From positions 1-64,000 of the forward strand of contig JBAJNN010000007.1 of NCBI GenBank assembly GCA_036881905.1: a stretch of 64,000 nt of DNA, read 5' to 3'. The notes beneath the pieces were generated by a model. It was not told where the DNA came from, did not search any database, and saw nothing but the letters and a program-made list of their open reading frames with translations. The translations under genes and the position numbers were made by a program. The DNA comes from JBAJNN01 sp036881905 (GTDB lineage: Bacteria > Pseudomonadota > Alphaproteobacteria > Rhizobiales > Im1). Below, in pieces: positions 43,233 through 52,289 of the stretch (positions are counted from its first letter, which is position 1; every line of letters starts with the position of its first letter).

Positions 43233-44294
43233 ATGACTGAGAACCCGCTCAACACCGAGACGATCCTGATCACCCCTGAGCTGCTCTCGTTGATCGCCGA
43301 GATCGACGAGTTCAAGGGCGCTTGGCGCGCGTTGGGCACCTTGGCGCCCGAGCGGCTTTCCGCACTGCGCCGGGTCGCCACCATCGAAAGCATCGGATCG
43401 TCGACCCGCATCGAGGGCAGCCGGCTCTCCGACCGCGACGTCGAGCGATTGCTCGCCAATCTGGACGTCAAATCGTTCGCCACCCGCGACGAGCAGGAGG
43501 TTGCGGGCTACGCCGAGGTGATGGAACTCGTCTTCCGGTCCTGGGAAGACATCCCGATCACCGAAAACCACATCAATCAACTGCATCGCGATCTGCTCAT
43601 TCACAGCGAGAAGGACGCACGGCATCGCGGCAACTACAAGACTTCGTCGAACAGCGTCGCCGCGTTCGATGAGGACGGCAAACAGCTCGGCATCGTCTTC
43701 GAGACCGCGACCCCGTTCGACACGCCCCGCCTGATGGCCGAGCTCGTCGACTGGCTTGCCTCCGAGAGGGAGCAACGACAGCTGCATCCGCTTCTCGTGA
43801 TCGCGGTGTTCACCGCCGTGTTCCTCGAAATCCATCCCTTCCAGGACGGCAACGGGCGCCTGAGCCGGATCCTGACGACGCTGCTTCTGCTGCAAGCAGG
43901 CTATGCGTATGTGCCCTACAGCTCGCTTGAAAGCGTCATCGAGCAAAGCAAGGAAGGGTATTACCTCGCCCTTCGACAAACACAGTGGACGATCCGCAGC
44001 GACACCCCCGACTGGCAGCCGTGGCTGGTCTTCTTCCTGCGCGCCATGCAGCAGCAGATGAAGCGGTTGGCGAAGAAGATCGAACGCGAGAAGATCGTTC
44101 TTTCAAGTCTGCCGGACCTGTCGCTCCGTATTCTGGATCACGCCCGCGAGCATGGCCGGGTGAGCATGGGCGAGATCATCAAACTGACGGGCGCAAGCCG
44201 CAACACGCTGAAGCAGCAATTCCGACAACTCGTCGACAAAGGGCGCTTGGTCATGCATGGGGGTGGCCGAACAACTTGGTACACCCTGCCCTGA
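43233..44294 (+). CDS. Fic-domain protein with winged-helix C-terminus
   Basis: A 353-residue Fic protein, probably an AMP-transferase. The Fic motif is HPFQDGNGRLSR (HxFx(D/E)GNGR) and is complete. An inhibitory-helix motif near the N-terminus (SSTRIEGSRLS, matching the (S/T)xxxEG pattern) indicates self-inhibition. The C-terminal ~80 residues (ILDHAREHGRVSMGEIIKLTGASRNTLKQQFRQLVDKGRL) form a winged helix like those of Fic proteins that bind their own promoters. It is the only plus-strand gene between two minus-strand operons. A toxin-like or lysogeny-related role is inferred. Confidence 0.88.
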   Translation: MTENPLNTETILITPELLSLIAEIDEFKGAWRALGTLAPERLSALRRVATIESIGSSTRIEGSRLSDRDVERLLANLDVKSFATRDEQEVAGYAEVMELVFRSWEDIPITENHINQLHRDLLIHSEKDARHRGNYKTSSNSVAAFDEDGKQLGIVFETATPFDTPRLMAELVDWLASEREQRQLHPLLVIAVFTAVFLEIHPFQDGNGRLSRILTTLLLLQAGYAYVPYSSLESVIEQSKEGYYLALRQTQWTIRSDTPDWQPWLVFFLRAMQQQMKRLAKKIEREKIVLSSLPDLSLRILDHAREHGRVSMGEIIKLTGASRNTLKQQFRQLVDKGRLVMHGGGRTTWYTLP

Positions 44295-44318
44295 GGGGTC
44301 ACGGCCACCGATCTTACA

Positions 44319-44340
44319 AAAGGATAGATCGTTATCCTTT
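44319..44340. terminator. hairpin after fic
   Basis: An 8-bp perfect inverted repeat, AAAGGATA (44319-44326) and TATCCTTT (44333-44340), with a six-base loop. The A-rich and T-rich ends could serve as a weak two-way terminator between fic and the end of the replication operon. An operator is the alternative. Confidence 0.45.
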
Positions 44341-44474
44341 GCTCGCTGCGATGCCAACGAAAGGATCCTTGCGCTCGTGATCGCTCCGCGCGCGCCTCTC
44401 CCGAGGATAGCGCCGAACATAGCGATTTCCGCCGGTTTCGTCCGGGAGAAAAGTGTTTCATGTCCGATTGACGC

Positions 44475-44930
44475 TCAATACTTCCTCTCGGCGTCGGCGC
44501 GAACCCGCTCGGCATATCGGCGCACGTGGCTTCCCGTGTAAAGCCGCCGCTTGCCGTTGAGCCGCGCCGCGATGAGAGCGAGGCCCGCCACCCAGTGCCG
44601 CCATGCCGTCGAGCGGGCCATGCCGAACCGATAGCAGATCGGCTTCCACCGGGTATTTGCAGCCCGTTCCCAGACGATCTTCGCGTCGACGGGATCGAGC
44701 CAACGCAGCCGCGTCATGGCCTCGTCCATCCGGCTGATGGCCGCCGGCGACGGCCGGGCCGGACGAAGGACCGCGTCATGCCAGCCAAACGCGTCCCAGA
44801 AATCCCGCACCACCTCGGGCCAAGTCGAGTAGTAACCCTGGACCCGCTGTTCCGGCAGGCTTCGCATCACTTGGGCGGCCTCCGCCATGCGCTCCTCGAC
44901 CATGCTCGCCGTCCACCGCTCCTCAGCCAT
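44475..44930 (-). CDS. DUF6362 phage protein
   Basis: A ~151-residue protein. The start at 44930 (MAEERWTASMVEERMAEAA) has AAGGT upstream; an ATG at 44960 is an alternative. VQGYYSTWPEVVRDFWDAFGW and WKPICYRFGMARSTAWRHWVAGLALIAARLN match DUF6362, where the C-terminal part is an HTH. It is the last gene of the minus-strand replication operon. DNA binding is likely; the role is unknown. Confidence 0.8.
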   Translation of the reverse strand: MAEERWTASMVEERMAEAAQVMRSLPEQRVQGYYSTWPEVVRDFWDAFGWHDAVLRPARPSPAAISRMDEAMTRLRWLDPVDAKIVWERAANTRWKPICYRFGMARSTAWRHWVAGLALIAARLNGKRRLYTGSHVRRYAERVRADAERKY

Positions 44931-45120
44931 GGGGCGTACCTTCGGCTTCCCGCTCGCCATAGAGCTTTTCGCCGAGCTGCCGGATGAGTTCCCGCTCCGG
45001 CCAAGTCAGCCGATCGTCTTCGACCGACACGGCGAGCAAGCCCTGTTCCCGCCAGCCTTCCCGTTTCACGTCATCGACGGAACGCCGCTCGCCGCCATAC
45101 CCTTTCGGATGCCATCTCAT
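44923..45120 (-). CDS. small phage protein, unknown
   Basis: Sixty-five residues, MRWHPKGYGGERRSVDDVKREGWREQGLLAVSVEDDRLTWPERELIRQLGEKLYG. It overlaps the DUF6378 gene at its start (ATGA) and the DUF6362 gene at its end. The tight overlap and the protein-like composition support it as real. Small proteins of this type recur in alphaproteobacterial phage operons. No function is suggested. Confidence 0.6.
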   Translation of the reverse strand: MRWHPKGYGGERRSVDDVKREGWREQGLLAVSVEDDRLTWPERELIRQLGEKLYGEREAEGTPHG

Positions 45121-45374
45121 CGCTGCACTTCCCTGAGACACGCGGCGTAGCCGGCAACGTCGACGATGCTGTCCAGGTGCTTCGGGTCGTGGACCAGGCG
45201 AGCCATCTTGAGATCGATCAGGCACAGCGCCACCTGGGCCGCCGTGACCTTGGCGCCCAGCACCAGGGACCAGCGCGTGGCGACGTGATCGAACAGCGCT
45301 GAGGCGTCGCCGTATTGGCGGCGCCGGTTCTCGACCACCCCGGCGGCGTGCTTGAGCATCATTTCCGAGTTCAT
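45117..45374 (-). CDS. DUF6378 protein
   Basis: Eighty-five residues, MNSEMMLKHAAGVVENRRRQYGDASALFDHVATRWSLVLG, then VALCLIDLKMARLVHDPKHLDSIVDVAGYAACL. The DUF6378 family has an all-helical fold; the ...LID.K.ARL...HLDS..D.AGYA block is diagnostic and reminiscent of MazG-like nucleotide hydrolases. It overlaps RuvC by four bases. Confidence 0.78.
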   Translation of the reverse strand: MNSEMMLKHAAGVVENRRRQYGDASALFDHVATRWSLVLGAKVTAAQVALCLIDLKMARLVHDPKHLDSIVDVAGYAACLREVQR

Positions 45375-45874
45375 TGGCCTGCCTCCCTTGCCAGGTGCCG
45401 CTGGCCATAAAGCGCGATCAGCGCCGCCTCGGCACGGCCGTCGTCTTTCACCCGCGTCCACAGTCCGGCATGACCAGGCATCAACGCCGAGGCCCGCGCC
45501 CGGCTGCCGTCTTTGCCGGCGCGCACGCCGAGGCCGGAACGCCATTTGCGCGGCGCTACGCAATCGGTCGGAATGAACCCGGCGGACAGCACGCCCTCGA
45601 CGATCCCTAGCGATCGGCCGAACTGGAACATGCTGGTCACGCCCTGCCCTGGCATGGCGCCGACCTGCTCGACGAAGGCATGGGCGACGGGGCCGTGGGC
45701 GTCGACGAGGCGCGCCAGTTCGTAGCGGTCGATCTCGCGCTTGGCTTTTCCGCCTCGCTTCAGCCGGTGCACCGGCATGTCGAAGATTTCCAGTGCGCCG
45801 CCGGCATCCAGGAACGCCAGCGCACCGCCCAGTCCCGGATCGACGCCGAGGATTTTGTTCTGTTCGCTGTTCAT
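45371..45874 (-). CDS. RuvC-like Holliday junction resolvase
   Basis: A 167-residue RNase H-fold nuclease. KILGVDPGLGGALAFLD has the first catalytic Asp, AFVEQVGAMPGQGVTSMFQFGRS the Glu, and DDGRAEAALIALYG the last acidic residues. Phage RuvC-like proteins resolve branched DNA before packaging. The VGAMPGQG segment is typical of the phage subgroup. It belongs to the replication/recombination operon. Confidence 0.85.
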   Translation of the reverse strand: MNSEQNKILGVDPGLGGALAFLDAGGALEIFDMPVHRLKRGGKAKREIDRYELARLVDAHGPVAHAFVEQVGAMPGQGVTSMFQFGRSLGIVEGVLSAGFIPTDCVAPRKWRSGLGVRAGKDGSRARASALMPGHAGLWTRVKDDGRAEAALIALYGQRHLAREAGQ

Positions 45875-45907
45875 GTCGCTGGCCTCCTTCAGCCTTGGTA
45901 GTGGGGC

Positions 45908-46450
45908 TCATCCATCGCCTTGCGCCGGTTCGTTCGGATAGAGATTGATGACCTCGGCGTCGGGGAAGACGCCCTTCGCGACCTTAAGCAGCTCCATGCC
46001 GCCGACCAGAGCCGCCACCTCGTCGGGCGTGATCCAGATGACCTTGTCGCCGTGCAGCTCCCGCACCCGGGCGATGGCGTGCTTCTGCTCGCCGATGGCG
46101 ACCTTGGCTCCCGTCGTCCCGTGGAAACCGAGCAGATAGGCGTCGTCCTCGGTCCCCGCCGCCTCCATAGCCCGGGCGATCGCCGCCCAACCGCGGCACA
46201 TGGCGGCGGCTTGCTCCTCGACCTCGTGGTCGCTGCCGGTGATCAGGGCCTCGTGATAGAGGCCCTGCTGTTCGTTGAAACGTCGGTGCAGGTCGGCATC
46301 GACGCGCTTGAGGGCGGCGAGCGTCCAGCGGCTCTCGAAGGCCTCGGCGACCTGGCCCATGACGCGGGGGATCAGCGGCTCGCCGACCCTGCGTGCGACC
46401 CCGCCCGGCGGCGCCGCGCTCACCACGACCCCACCACCAAAATGCGGCAC
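45908..46450 (-). CDS. phage protein, unknown
   Basis: A 180-residue protein. The start is uncertain: GTG 46450 overlaps one of the TGCGGCAC repeats, and MGQVAEAFESRWTL from 46360 is an alternative. The conserved-looking middle is AFESRWTLAALKRVDADLHRRFNEQQGLYHEAL, with WITPDEVAALVGGMELLKVAKGVFPDAEVINLYP at the end. Relatives occur in alphaproteobacterial phage replication operons. No catalytic motif is recognised. Confidence 0.6.
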   Translation of the reverse strand: MPHFGGGVVVSAAPPGGVARRVGEPLIPRVMGQVAEAFESRWTLAALKRVDADLHRRFNEQQGLYHEALITGSDHEVEEQAAAMCRGWAAIARAMEAAGTEDDAYLLGFHGTTGAKVAIGEQKHAIARVRELHGDKVIWITPDEVAALVGGMELLKVAKGVFPDAEVINLYPNEPAQGDG

Positions 46451-46693
46451 TTCTCTCTCGCGCGTATTTCCTTCCCCTTACTTTTCATCTTTCGCCTCCT
46501 TTTTTGATGTCCTGGACTAACTGGAAAAGAAGTGCCGCAACCTGCCGCTGCGCCTCCAAACTCCTTGGTTTCCCTGGGTTTGAGCGTGCGGCACTTTCTG
46601 CGGCACTTTGAAAATTTGCGGCACTTCGATGTGCCGCACGGAAATCGCGACGTGCCGCAATGTGCAGCGGGTTTGCGGCAGGTCTTGCGGCAC
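46443..46693. repeat. array of eight TGCGGCAC repeats (iteron-like)
   Basis: Perfect TGCGGCAC occurs on the plus strand at 46443, 46587, 46599, 46617 and 46686, and as GTGCCGCA at 46532, 46631 and 46652; a variant TGCGGCAG is at 46674. Most extend to TGCGGCACTT. Eight exact 8-mers in 251 bases is far above chance. They fill the only sizeable gap of the replication operon, right after the primase gene, so an origin or a regulator-binding array is likely. Confidence 0.75.
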
Positions 46694-46726
46694 TTTGGAG
46701 GCCGATTTCGGTCGTAAACGGGTCCA

Positions 46727-49284
46727 TCAGAACCTCGGCTCCTTGCCTTGACGCCGGCCTGCCGTGGGGTCCTGAAAGGACTTGTTGATAAAGTTGTCGA
46801 CCTCGCCGGAACCGGCCTGCTTGCCGTAGTTGTTGTCGGCGTAGTCGTGGATGTGGCCGATGCCTTCGTCGGTCAGCTTCAGCCCGGTGACGTAACGGCG
46901 ATTGCCGATCTTGTGATCGCCGGTTCCCGGCATGGCGCGGCGGATGGCCGGAAACACGGTGCGCCCACCGAACGGCTTGGCGTCCTGCCCAAACTCCGAG
47001 ATCATCCAACCATTGAGCGAGGCCAGCAGGTCGCGGCGATCGACCATCATGCCGTCCGACGGTGTAACCGCCGTGGCCAGCCAGGCGCCGATGGGGTTGT
47101 TGTCGTGCTCGAACATGCCGATGGCATCGCGCATGACCTTCGGCGGATCGAAATACCGCCGCTCGGCTAGCCGGGCGAACCCTTCCAGCGCCCAGTTGAG
47201 GACACCGCCCAGTTCGGCCTCGATCACCCGCTCGGAGATCGATTTCTCCTCGGCCGACGTCTCGTCGTGCTCGACGGTCATGGGCAGCACGATGGAGCGG
47301 TTGTAGACCGCGTGGGACTGGTCCTTGACCCGGGGCAGATGGTTGGCGGTGAGGCAGACCGCGATATCGAGGCTGCCCTCCCAGTTGTCCTTGTTCTTGC
47401 GCGGAATGCTGACGGGCTCGCCGGTGACGATGACCTTGTAGCGCTCGGCGTCGAGGAACTCGCCGCTGGAGACCGCGTCGTCGGCGATCCAGGCCGAAGC
47501 CCGGATCAGCGGCTGCATCCCGAAATGCTCCTCCAGATCCCGGGCCCGCATGCCGGTGGCGCGCCCGCCGATCAGGGCGCGCAGCACCTGCGCCAGCTGG
47601 GTCTTGCCGGTCCGCGACGGGCCATAGACGATCAACCCCTTGGTCATCTCGCGGTTCTTGCCGCGCACCAGGGCGGAGCCGAACCACTCGGCGAGGGTGC
47701 CGGTAACGGCCCGGCGTTCGTCCTCCTCGATGTTGCCGAAGGCGGTTTCCAGAAAGGCGATCCAGATCGGGCAGGTCGCCGCCGCATCGATGTCCGCCTC
47801 GACCCGACAGGTGGCGTAATCCGTCTCCGCGTGGCCCCGGATCTGCCGGGTCCTGGGATCGATGACGCCGTTGCGGCAGACGATGATGCCGGCGGCGTCC
47901 CACTCGATCCCCTCGCGCAGCAGGCCCGGGTGCTCCATGACGTAACGCCAGGCGGCGTTGAGCAGGTTCTGGGAGGTCTTCTGACCCATGGCGCGGACCA
48001 CGCCCTGGATGGTGACCCGCATGATGTGATCGAGCTCGTCGTCGAACGGCCGCCAGAAGCCATCGGCGTAGGTCCAGGCCTGCCCCTGGGTCAGCATCAG
48101 TTGGCCACGATGATCGACCCAATGGGCGATGGCGGCTTCGCCGACCTGGGCAATCAGATGTTCTTTTGCAGCCTTGGCTTTCTTGGCGGTCTCGGGTTTG
48201 GCGGCGCCGTCGCCGGCGGCAGCTTTCCCGGCGGCGCGTTTCTCGCGGGCCTTGGCCAAGCTGACGACGCGCTCCTGAGCCTTGTCCCCGAATTTCTCCC
48301 GCGCCGAGGCGATCATCCGGCGGATGGCGCCCTCTTCGCGCTTCCAGTTCCAGGTTGCGCCATGGCGCCCGGCGGCGGCACGGGTGGCGTCCAGCAACAA
48401 AGCCACGATCTCGTCCTCGTCGACGTCCTGGGAGGCGAGCGAAGCGGAAACGCGCAGCTGCGTCTGGTGAATGCTGGTCTCGCCGTCGCCCAGGTAGGTC
48501 ATGCTCGACGTCGATCGGCAGCTTGAAACCCAGGCGTTTGGCGGCGGCAAGGTAGGGATTGTCGTCTTGACTCGCCGGCTTGCCCTCGCCCGTTGATGGG
48601 CGCTCGACGACGGGCCGTTGCCAATCGAGCCATTCGACCAGGTCATCGAACTCATGGTGCGCCCAGGTCGCCTCGAGGACGCGGGTTTTAGTGGGAGCAC
48701 CGTCGTTGGCCGCCACGGACGTCGGGCTTGGTGTTCAGGGTGCCGGGCAGGCGCATCACCCGGGCCAGGTCGCAGACATTGAGATCGCCGGCGCAGATCC
48801 CGGCCAGCTGTTTCAAGGCGCTGGTGATCGCCTCCTCGGTGGTTTCGGCATCCGGCACGTCGGCGCTGACGTCGATGGCTTCATTGAGGAGCCAATAAGC
48901 ATGCAGACCGCCGCCGCTATCGACGATCACCGACGGCGGAAACGGCAGCGGGCGGAGTTCTGAGACGACCGTGTCCTTGTCCAGGCCCATCTTGCCGGTG
49001 TCGATGTCGCCCCAGAGCGCCGGGCATTCCACGAGATCGACCCGCCGCCCGGTGTGCGAGCCGGTGATACGGGTGCAGACGCCGAAGAACATGCCGCGCC
49101 CGTCGCCGTCCCACCTGGCGCAGTGCGCCGTGATCATCTCCATATCGCGGGTGAACAGGGGCCGCGCCGGACCGTCGCCGCTGCGGTTGGTGAACGAGCG
49201 TAGCTCGACGGCGTGCTCGGTGGTCGCGCCGAAGAATTCGGCGAGAAAATCAGCGGACTCCTGATACGATCGTTCACGCATCAT
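46727..49284 (-). pseudogene. phage primase-helicase (RepB-like primase + D5-like ATPase), two frameshifts
   Basis: The N-terminal part (49284 to ~48714) has RepB-type primase motifs (LVECPALWGDIDTGKMG, VDSGGGLHAYWLLNE and LARVMRLPGTLNTK). The frame changes at ~48713 (one extra C in CGCC), continuing as AANDGAPTKTRVLEATWAHH. It changes again near 48500, to TYLGDGETSIHQTQLRVSASL. The C-terminal helicase is D5/DUF5906-like with Walker A GPSRTGKTQL and Walker B-like ASAWIADDAVSS, ending at 46727. Each shift is cured by removing one base. Joined, it is ~850 residues. If real, autonomous replication is lost. Confidence 0.8.
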
Positions 49285-49381
49285 GATGTTCTGGCTGGCC
49301 TGCTATTGCGGGTTGGTGTGGAGTTGGACGGAGGCGTTGCAACGCCTCCGCCCAACGTGTCGGGTCCGGAACCCCGAGGGT

Positions 49382-50107
49382 CTAGAACCTGGTACGACGG
49401 CCGGCGCCGGGACGGTTCGCGCTGTCGGCGGCGCCGGTCGTTCCTTCGGGTTCGGAAGGCGGCTCTTCCCCGGTCTGGTCACCGGCCTCGCCACTCAGCA
49501 GGTCCACCTCGTCCACCCAGTCGACCAGTTCAAAGACCGGTACGTCGACGCGGCCATAGGCCTTGTTGGGGTGGGCGTAATCGGAAGCCTGGAGCTCGAC
49601 CACGGGCAGCTTGCCGGGCTTCTGCCGGTAGACGGTGCCGTAGGTCTTGGCGAAGGCGCCGATGGCCCCGATGCCGCCGCGCGTGCTGGTGGCGAACAGA
49701 AACTCATCGCCGGTTTCCGGCCCCTTCAGCGGCAGGTGGTTGGTGAACTGCCAGGGGTCCTTGGGATCGCCGCGGTCATCGGTCTCCCACTGCGACCGGT
49801 CATCGTCGCCGAGTTCGCTCCGCCGCGGCGGCGTCACGCCGTCGGCGATCAGCACCATGACCTCGTCGGTGGGGCGGCCGTCCCACCACCGGACCCAGCC
49901 GACCTTGGCTCCCGCCATGTTGGCGATCAGCCGGGCGCCGACCGGGATCTCGATGTCGTCCTGGCTGTAGAAGTAGCGGCCCTTGCGGAACTTGATGATA
50001 TTGCGGGCGCCGCCGGTGGCTTGTTCGCCGTAGGCGGCATAGGGGTTGTAGTCGTCCGGGTTGGCGACGGCGCCGCCGCTGGTCTGGGTCGTGGGTACGT
50101 TTGACAT
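49382..50107 (-). CDS. phage DNA-metabolism-operon protein, unknown
   Basis: A 241-residue protein. NIIKFRKGRYFYSQDDIEIPVGARLIANMAGAKVGWVRWWDGRP and EFLFATSTRGGIGAIGAFAKTYG are likely conserved blocks. The C-terminus is acidic and disordered (GDQTGEEPPSEPEGTTGAADS), a feature of single-stranded-DNA-binding proteins. It lies between the exonuclease and the primase, where such proteins are common. ssDNA binding is an inference only. Confidence 0.6.
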   Translation of the reverse strand: MSNVPTTQTSGGAVANPDDYNPYAAYGEQATGGARNIIKFRKGRYFYSQDDIEIPVGARLIANMAGAKVGWVRWWDGRPTDEVMVLIADGVTPPRRSELGDDDRSQWETDDRGDPKDPWQFTNHLPLKGPETGDEFLFATSTRGGIGAIGAFAKTYGTVYRQKPGKLPVVELQASDYAHPNKAYGRVDVPVFELVDWVDEVDLLSGEAGDQTGEEPPSEPEGTTGAADSANRPGAGRRTRF

Positions 50108-50135
50108 TTTTGGGTTTCCTTATGTCAGGTTGCGG

Positions 50136-51182
50136 TTATTTGACCTTGATGGTCAGACGTTCGCCGGGATCTCCCGGCGTCTCGAACGGCGAGAGATCGA
50201 TGCCGGCCGCCAGGGCGGCCTTCCTGTTCAGGGACAGGCGTCCCTTGACCGGGAAGTAGGTGACCGACCAGTTGTCGCCTTCGACCTTGCGGGTACGGTG
50301 TTCCCGCAAGAACTCCTTGATCCGTTCCTGGGCCTCGGCATGGCGCCGGGCCGTGGCGTCCTTTTGGGCCCGCGCCGCCTGTTCCTCGTCGACCATGTCC
50401 TTGAGGGCGGCGAGCGCATTGCCGCCGAGCGGCTCCCTGTCTTCGGGGATGGCGCCGACGGTGTCGCCGGCGCAGCGGCTCCGGTGCGGGCAGTACCGGC
50501 ACTCTCCGCCGCCGGCGAGTTTTCCTTCGGGCGGCAAGTCCAGGGATGCGGCCGCCGTCATGACCCGGGTGGCGCGGGTCTTGGCCGCCGCATAGATTTC
50601 CGCATCGAACGGGATCGCGAACTCGGTGACGTCGTCGAGGAAGGATGCGTCGGTGTAGGAGATCAGCGCGAAGTTCGGCCTGTACGCGGTGCAATGCCGG
50701 ATCAGGTCCATCTGGCAGTGGACCTGGAATGCGTGCTCGGCCTTGGCGTCCTTGAGGCTGACCCGGGGATCGATGCTCTTGCACTCGACCACCAGGCTGT
50801 CGCCGTCGATGTCGTCGACGCCATGGTGGGACAGCGCGTCCGGAGAGACGCCGACCAGCAGGCCGTCGCTGGTGGCCGAGAGATAGCCGTCGACCAGGGT
50901 TTTCTGGTCCGCGCCCGCGAACAGGAGTGCGACGCCGTCGGGCAGCTGGGCGCGGATGCCCGGCTCCCAGTGATGATTCTCGATGAAATCGCCGCGCAGT
51001 TTGGCGCCGTAGCGGTCGACATAATCGGGGTCGGGCGCGATGCCGTTCTTGGTGAACCAGGTCTTGCGCAGGCACTGGCCGACCTCGCTGGCGCCGACGG
51101 TCAGATCGCGGTCGTGCTCCCAGGTCTTGCCGTTGGCGGCCACGTGGGCGTCGAGCAAGGATTTGATGGAAATCGCGGGCAT
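50136..51182 (-). CDS. PD-(D/E)XK exonuclease (RecB/Cas4-like)
   Basis: A 348-residue nuclease. Conserved parts are TVGASEVGQCLRKTWFTKNG at the N-terminus, SPDALSHHGVDDIDGDSLVVECKSIDPR (the D...ExK core), QVHCQMDLIRHC, and a C-terminal cysteine cluster GGECRYCPHRSRC which with the N-terminal Cys can hold an Fe-S cluster, as in Cas4-type enzymes. A phage recombination exonuclease is likely. Its start overlaps the end of the preceding gene by one base. Confidence 0.85.
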   Translation of the reverse strand: MPAISIKSLLDAHVAANGKTWEHDRDLTVGASEVGQCLRKTWFTKNGIAPDPDYVDRYGAKLRGDFIENHHWEPGIRAQLPDGVALLFAGADQKTLVDGYLSATSDGLLVGVSPDALSHHGVDDIDGDSLVVECKSIDPRVSLKDAKAEHAFQVHCQMDLIRHCTAYRPNFALISYTDASFLDDVTEFAIPFDAEIYAAAKTRATRVMTAAASLDLPPEGKLAGGGECRYCPHRSRCAGDTVGAIPEDREPLGGNALAALKDMVDEEQAARAQKDATARRHAEAQERIKEFLREHRTRKVEGDNWSVTYFPVKGRLSLNRKAALAAGIDLSPFETPGDPGERLTIKVK

Positions 51183-51634
51183 CAGGTCACCTGCAGCAAG
51201 CGTTTGATGATGAAGAAGGCGCTCATCCGCTCGCCGGGCAGCGGATCGTCCAGTTCGACGAGCCCAGCGTCGCGGCGGATGCGCCCGATGCGGTTGTCGA
51301 TCAGACGAAGCGCCAAGCGACGGAAGTCTTCGTCCGCCTCCAGAAGCCAGTCCTGGCCCTCGATGCGGGCGATCATGACGTCGGCGTCGTCGATGGTGAG
51401 CCGATCGAACTCGGCGAGGAGAGAGGCCAGGCGCTTGCCCTGAGGGGAAGCCAGCGCCTCGGCAGTCCTCCGCGCTTCCTCGCGCCGGTAGTGGGCGGCG
51501 AGCCGGCCCCATTCCTCGAGGCGCTTGTCCTTGGCCGATTTGGTGTAGCGGCCTGCCGGTTGCTTCCGCCTGGCCTTGACCGGGCGCGGCGTATAGGTGT
51601 CGGCGAAGGCCTCGAACGGGTTTAGGGCAACCAT
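51182..51634 (-). CDS. phage protein, unknown
   Basis: A 150-residue basic, mostly helical protein: MVALNPFEAFADTYTPRPVKARRKQPAGRYTKSAKDKRLEEWGRLAAHYRREEARR. The C-terminal half has LRLIDNRIGRIRRDAGLVELDDPLPGER. Relatives accompany phage exonuclease genes. It overlaps both neighbours by a base or so. No function is known. Confidence 0.6.
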   Translation of the reverse strand: MVALNPFEAFADTYTPRPVKARRKQPAGRYTKSAKDKRLEEWGRLAAHYRREEARRTAEALASPQGKRLASLLAEFDRLTIDDADVMIARIEGQDWLLEADEDFRRLALRLIDNRIGRIRRDAGLVELDDPLPGERMSAFFIIKRLLQVT

Positions 51635-51948
51635 CAGCCGGCACCCCCCATCACCACCAAGTAGGCGGTGACGTCCTTGCCACGGCGCTCCTGGACAAGG
51701 TGCAAGCGCCCTTCGAGGGCGAGGTCCATGGCCCGGTCGACGATCCGGCCCAGCTCCCGGCGCATGGTGTCGGGAAGCGAGCTCCCTGCCTCACGGTCGG
51801 CGCCGAGGTGACCCCGGTGGTATTCGAGACGATCCCCGGGCTCCGCGTGTTCGATCCACTTGAGGAAGTCGCCTTCCCGGATCGTCAGGGAGCGGAGCGG
51901 CGGCACAGCCGACACGGTGGAGATCTCGGCAGTCATCGCGGCCATCAC
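51634..51948 (-). CDS. small phage protein with winged-helix-like plan
   Basis: A 104-residue protein: FLKWIEHAEPGDRLEYHRGHLGADREAG, then RRELGRIVDRAMDLALEGRLHLVQERRGKDVTAYLVV. The end (LHLVQ.R.....AYL) resembles a winged-helix wing. Relatives of this pattern are common in early phage operons. DNA binding is possible. It overlaps the HTH gene by four bases. Confidence 0.6.
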   Translation of the reverse strand: MMAAMTAEISTVSAVPPLRSLTIREGDFLKWIEHAEPGDRLEYHRGHLGADREAGSSLPDTMRRELGRIVDRAMDLALEGRLHLVQERRGKDVTAYLVVMGGAG

Positions 51949-52148
51949 CGGGACCCGGCTGCTGCCGAGGTGCTGGCGCGGAGGTTCTCGGCCTCGTAGG
52001 CCTCGACGTCTTCGAGGCGATAAACGACCCGACCGCCGATCTTCAGGTAGGCGGGGCCCTCGCCCAGCCAGCGCCAGCGCTCAAGCGTGCGCTCGCTGAT
52101 ATTCCAGCGGTCGGCCAGTTCGACCTGATTCAAATGTTTTATCACCAT
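51945..52148 (-). CDS. AlpA/excisionase-like HTH protein, first gene of replication operon
   Basis: A 67-residue HTH_17 protein: LNQVELADRWNISERTLERWRWLGEGPAYLKIGGRVVYRLEDVEAYEA. It resembles AlpA-type regulators. It is the first gene of the minus-strand replication operon, after a 140-base gap holding the probable promoter. It may be the activator of the operon or a second directionality factor. Confidence 0.78.
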   Translation of the reverse strand: MVIKHLNQVELADRWNISERTLERWRWLGEGPAYLKIGGRVVYRLEDVEAYEAENLRASTSAAAGSR

Positions 52149-52289
52149 GCCTCGTTGCTCCAGGCGCTATTGAAAGCCTGGACAAAGCATGGCGGGGTTC
52201 ACCGGGCCTGTCGTCGGGACCGGCGGAGGATGGAAAGGGGGTGATCGGGGGGAGAGCGGCGGATGAGTGGCGGATGGTTTTTCGAAGAA
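52149..52289 (-). promoter_or_regulatory. gap between attR operon and replication operon
   Basis: The only non-coding stretch between the response regulator stop and the HTH gene. A G-rich run (GGGGGTGATCGGGGGGAG near 52240) separates the operons. The promoter of the replication operon should lie here, but I cannot point to convincing -35/-10 boxes. Confidence 0.4.

Noticed and set aside
46485..48716. A 743-codon protein in the primase region
   Set aside because: Only its first ~75 codons belong to the primase; the rest is Arg/Gly-rich out-of-frame translation of the helicase part.
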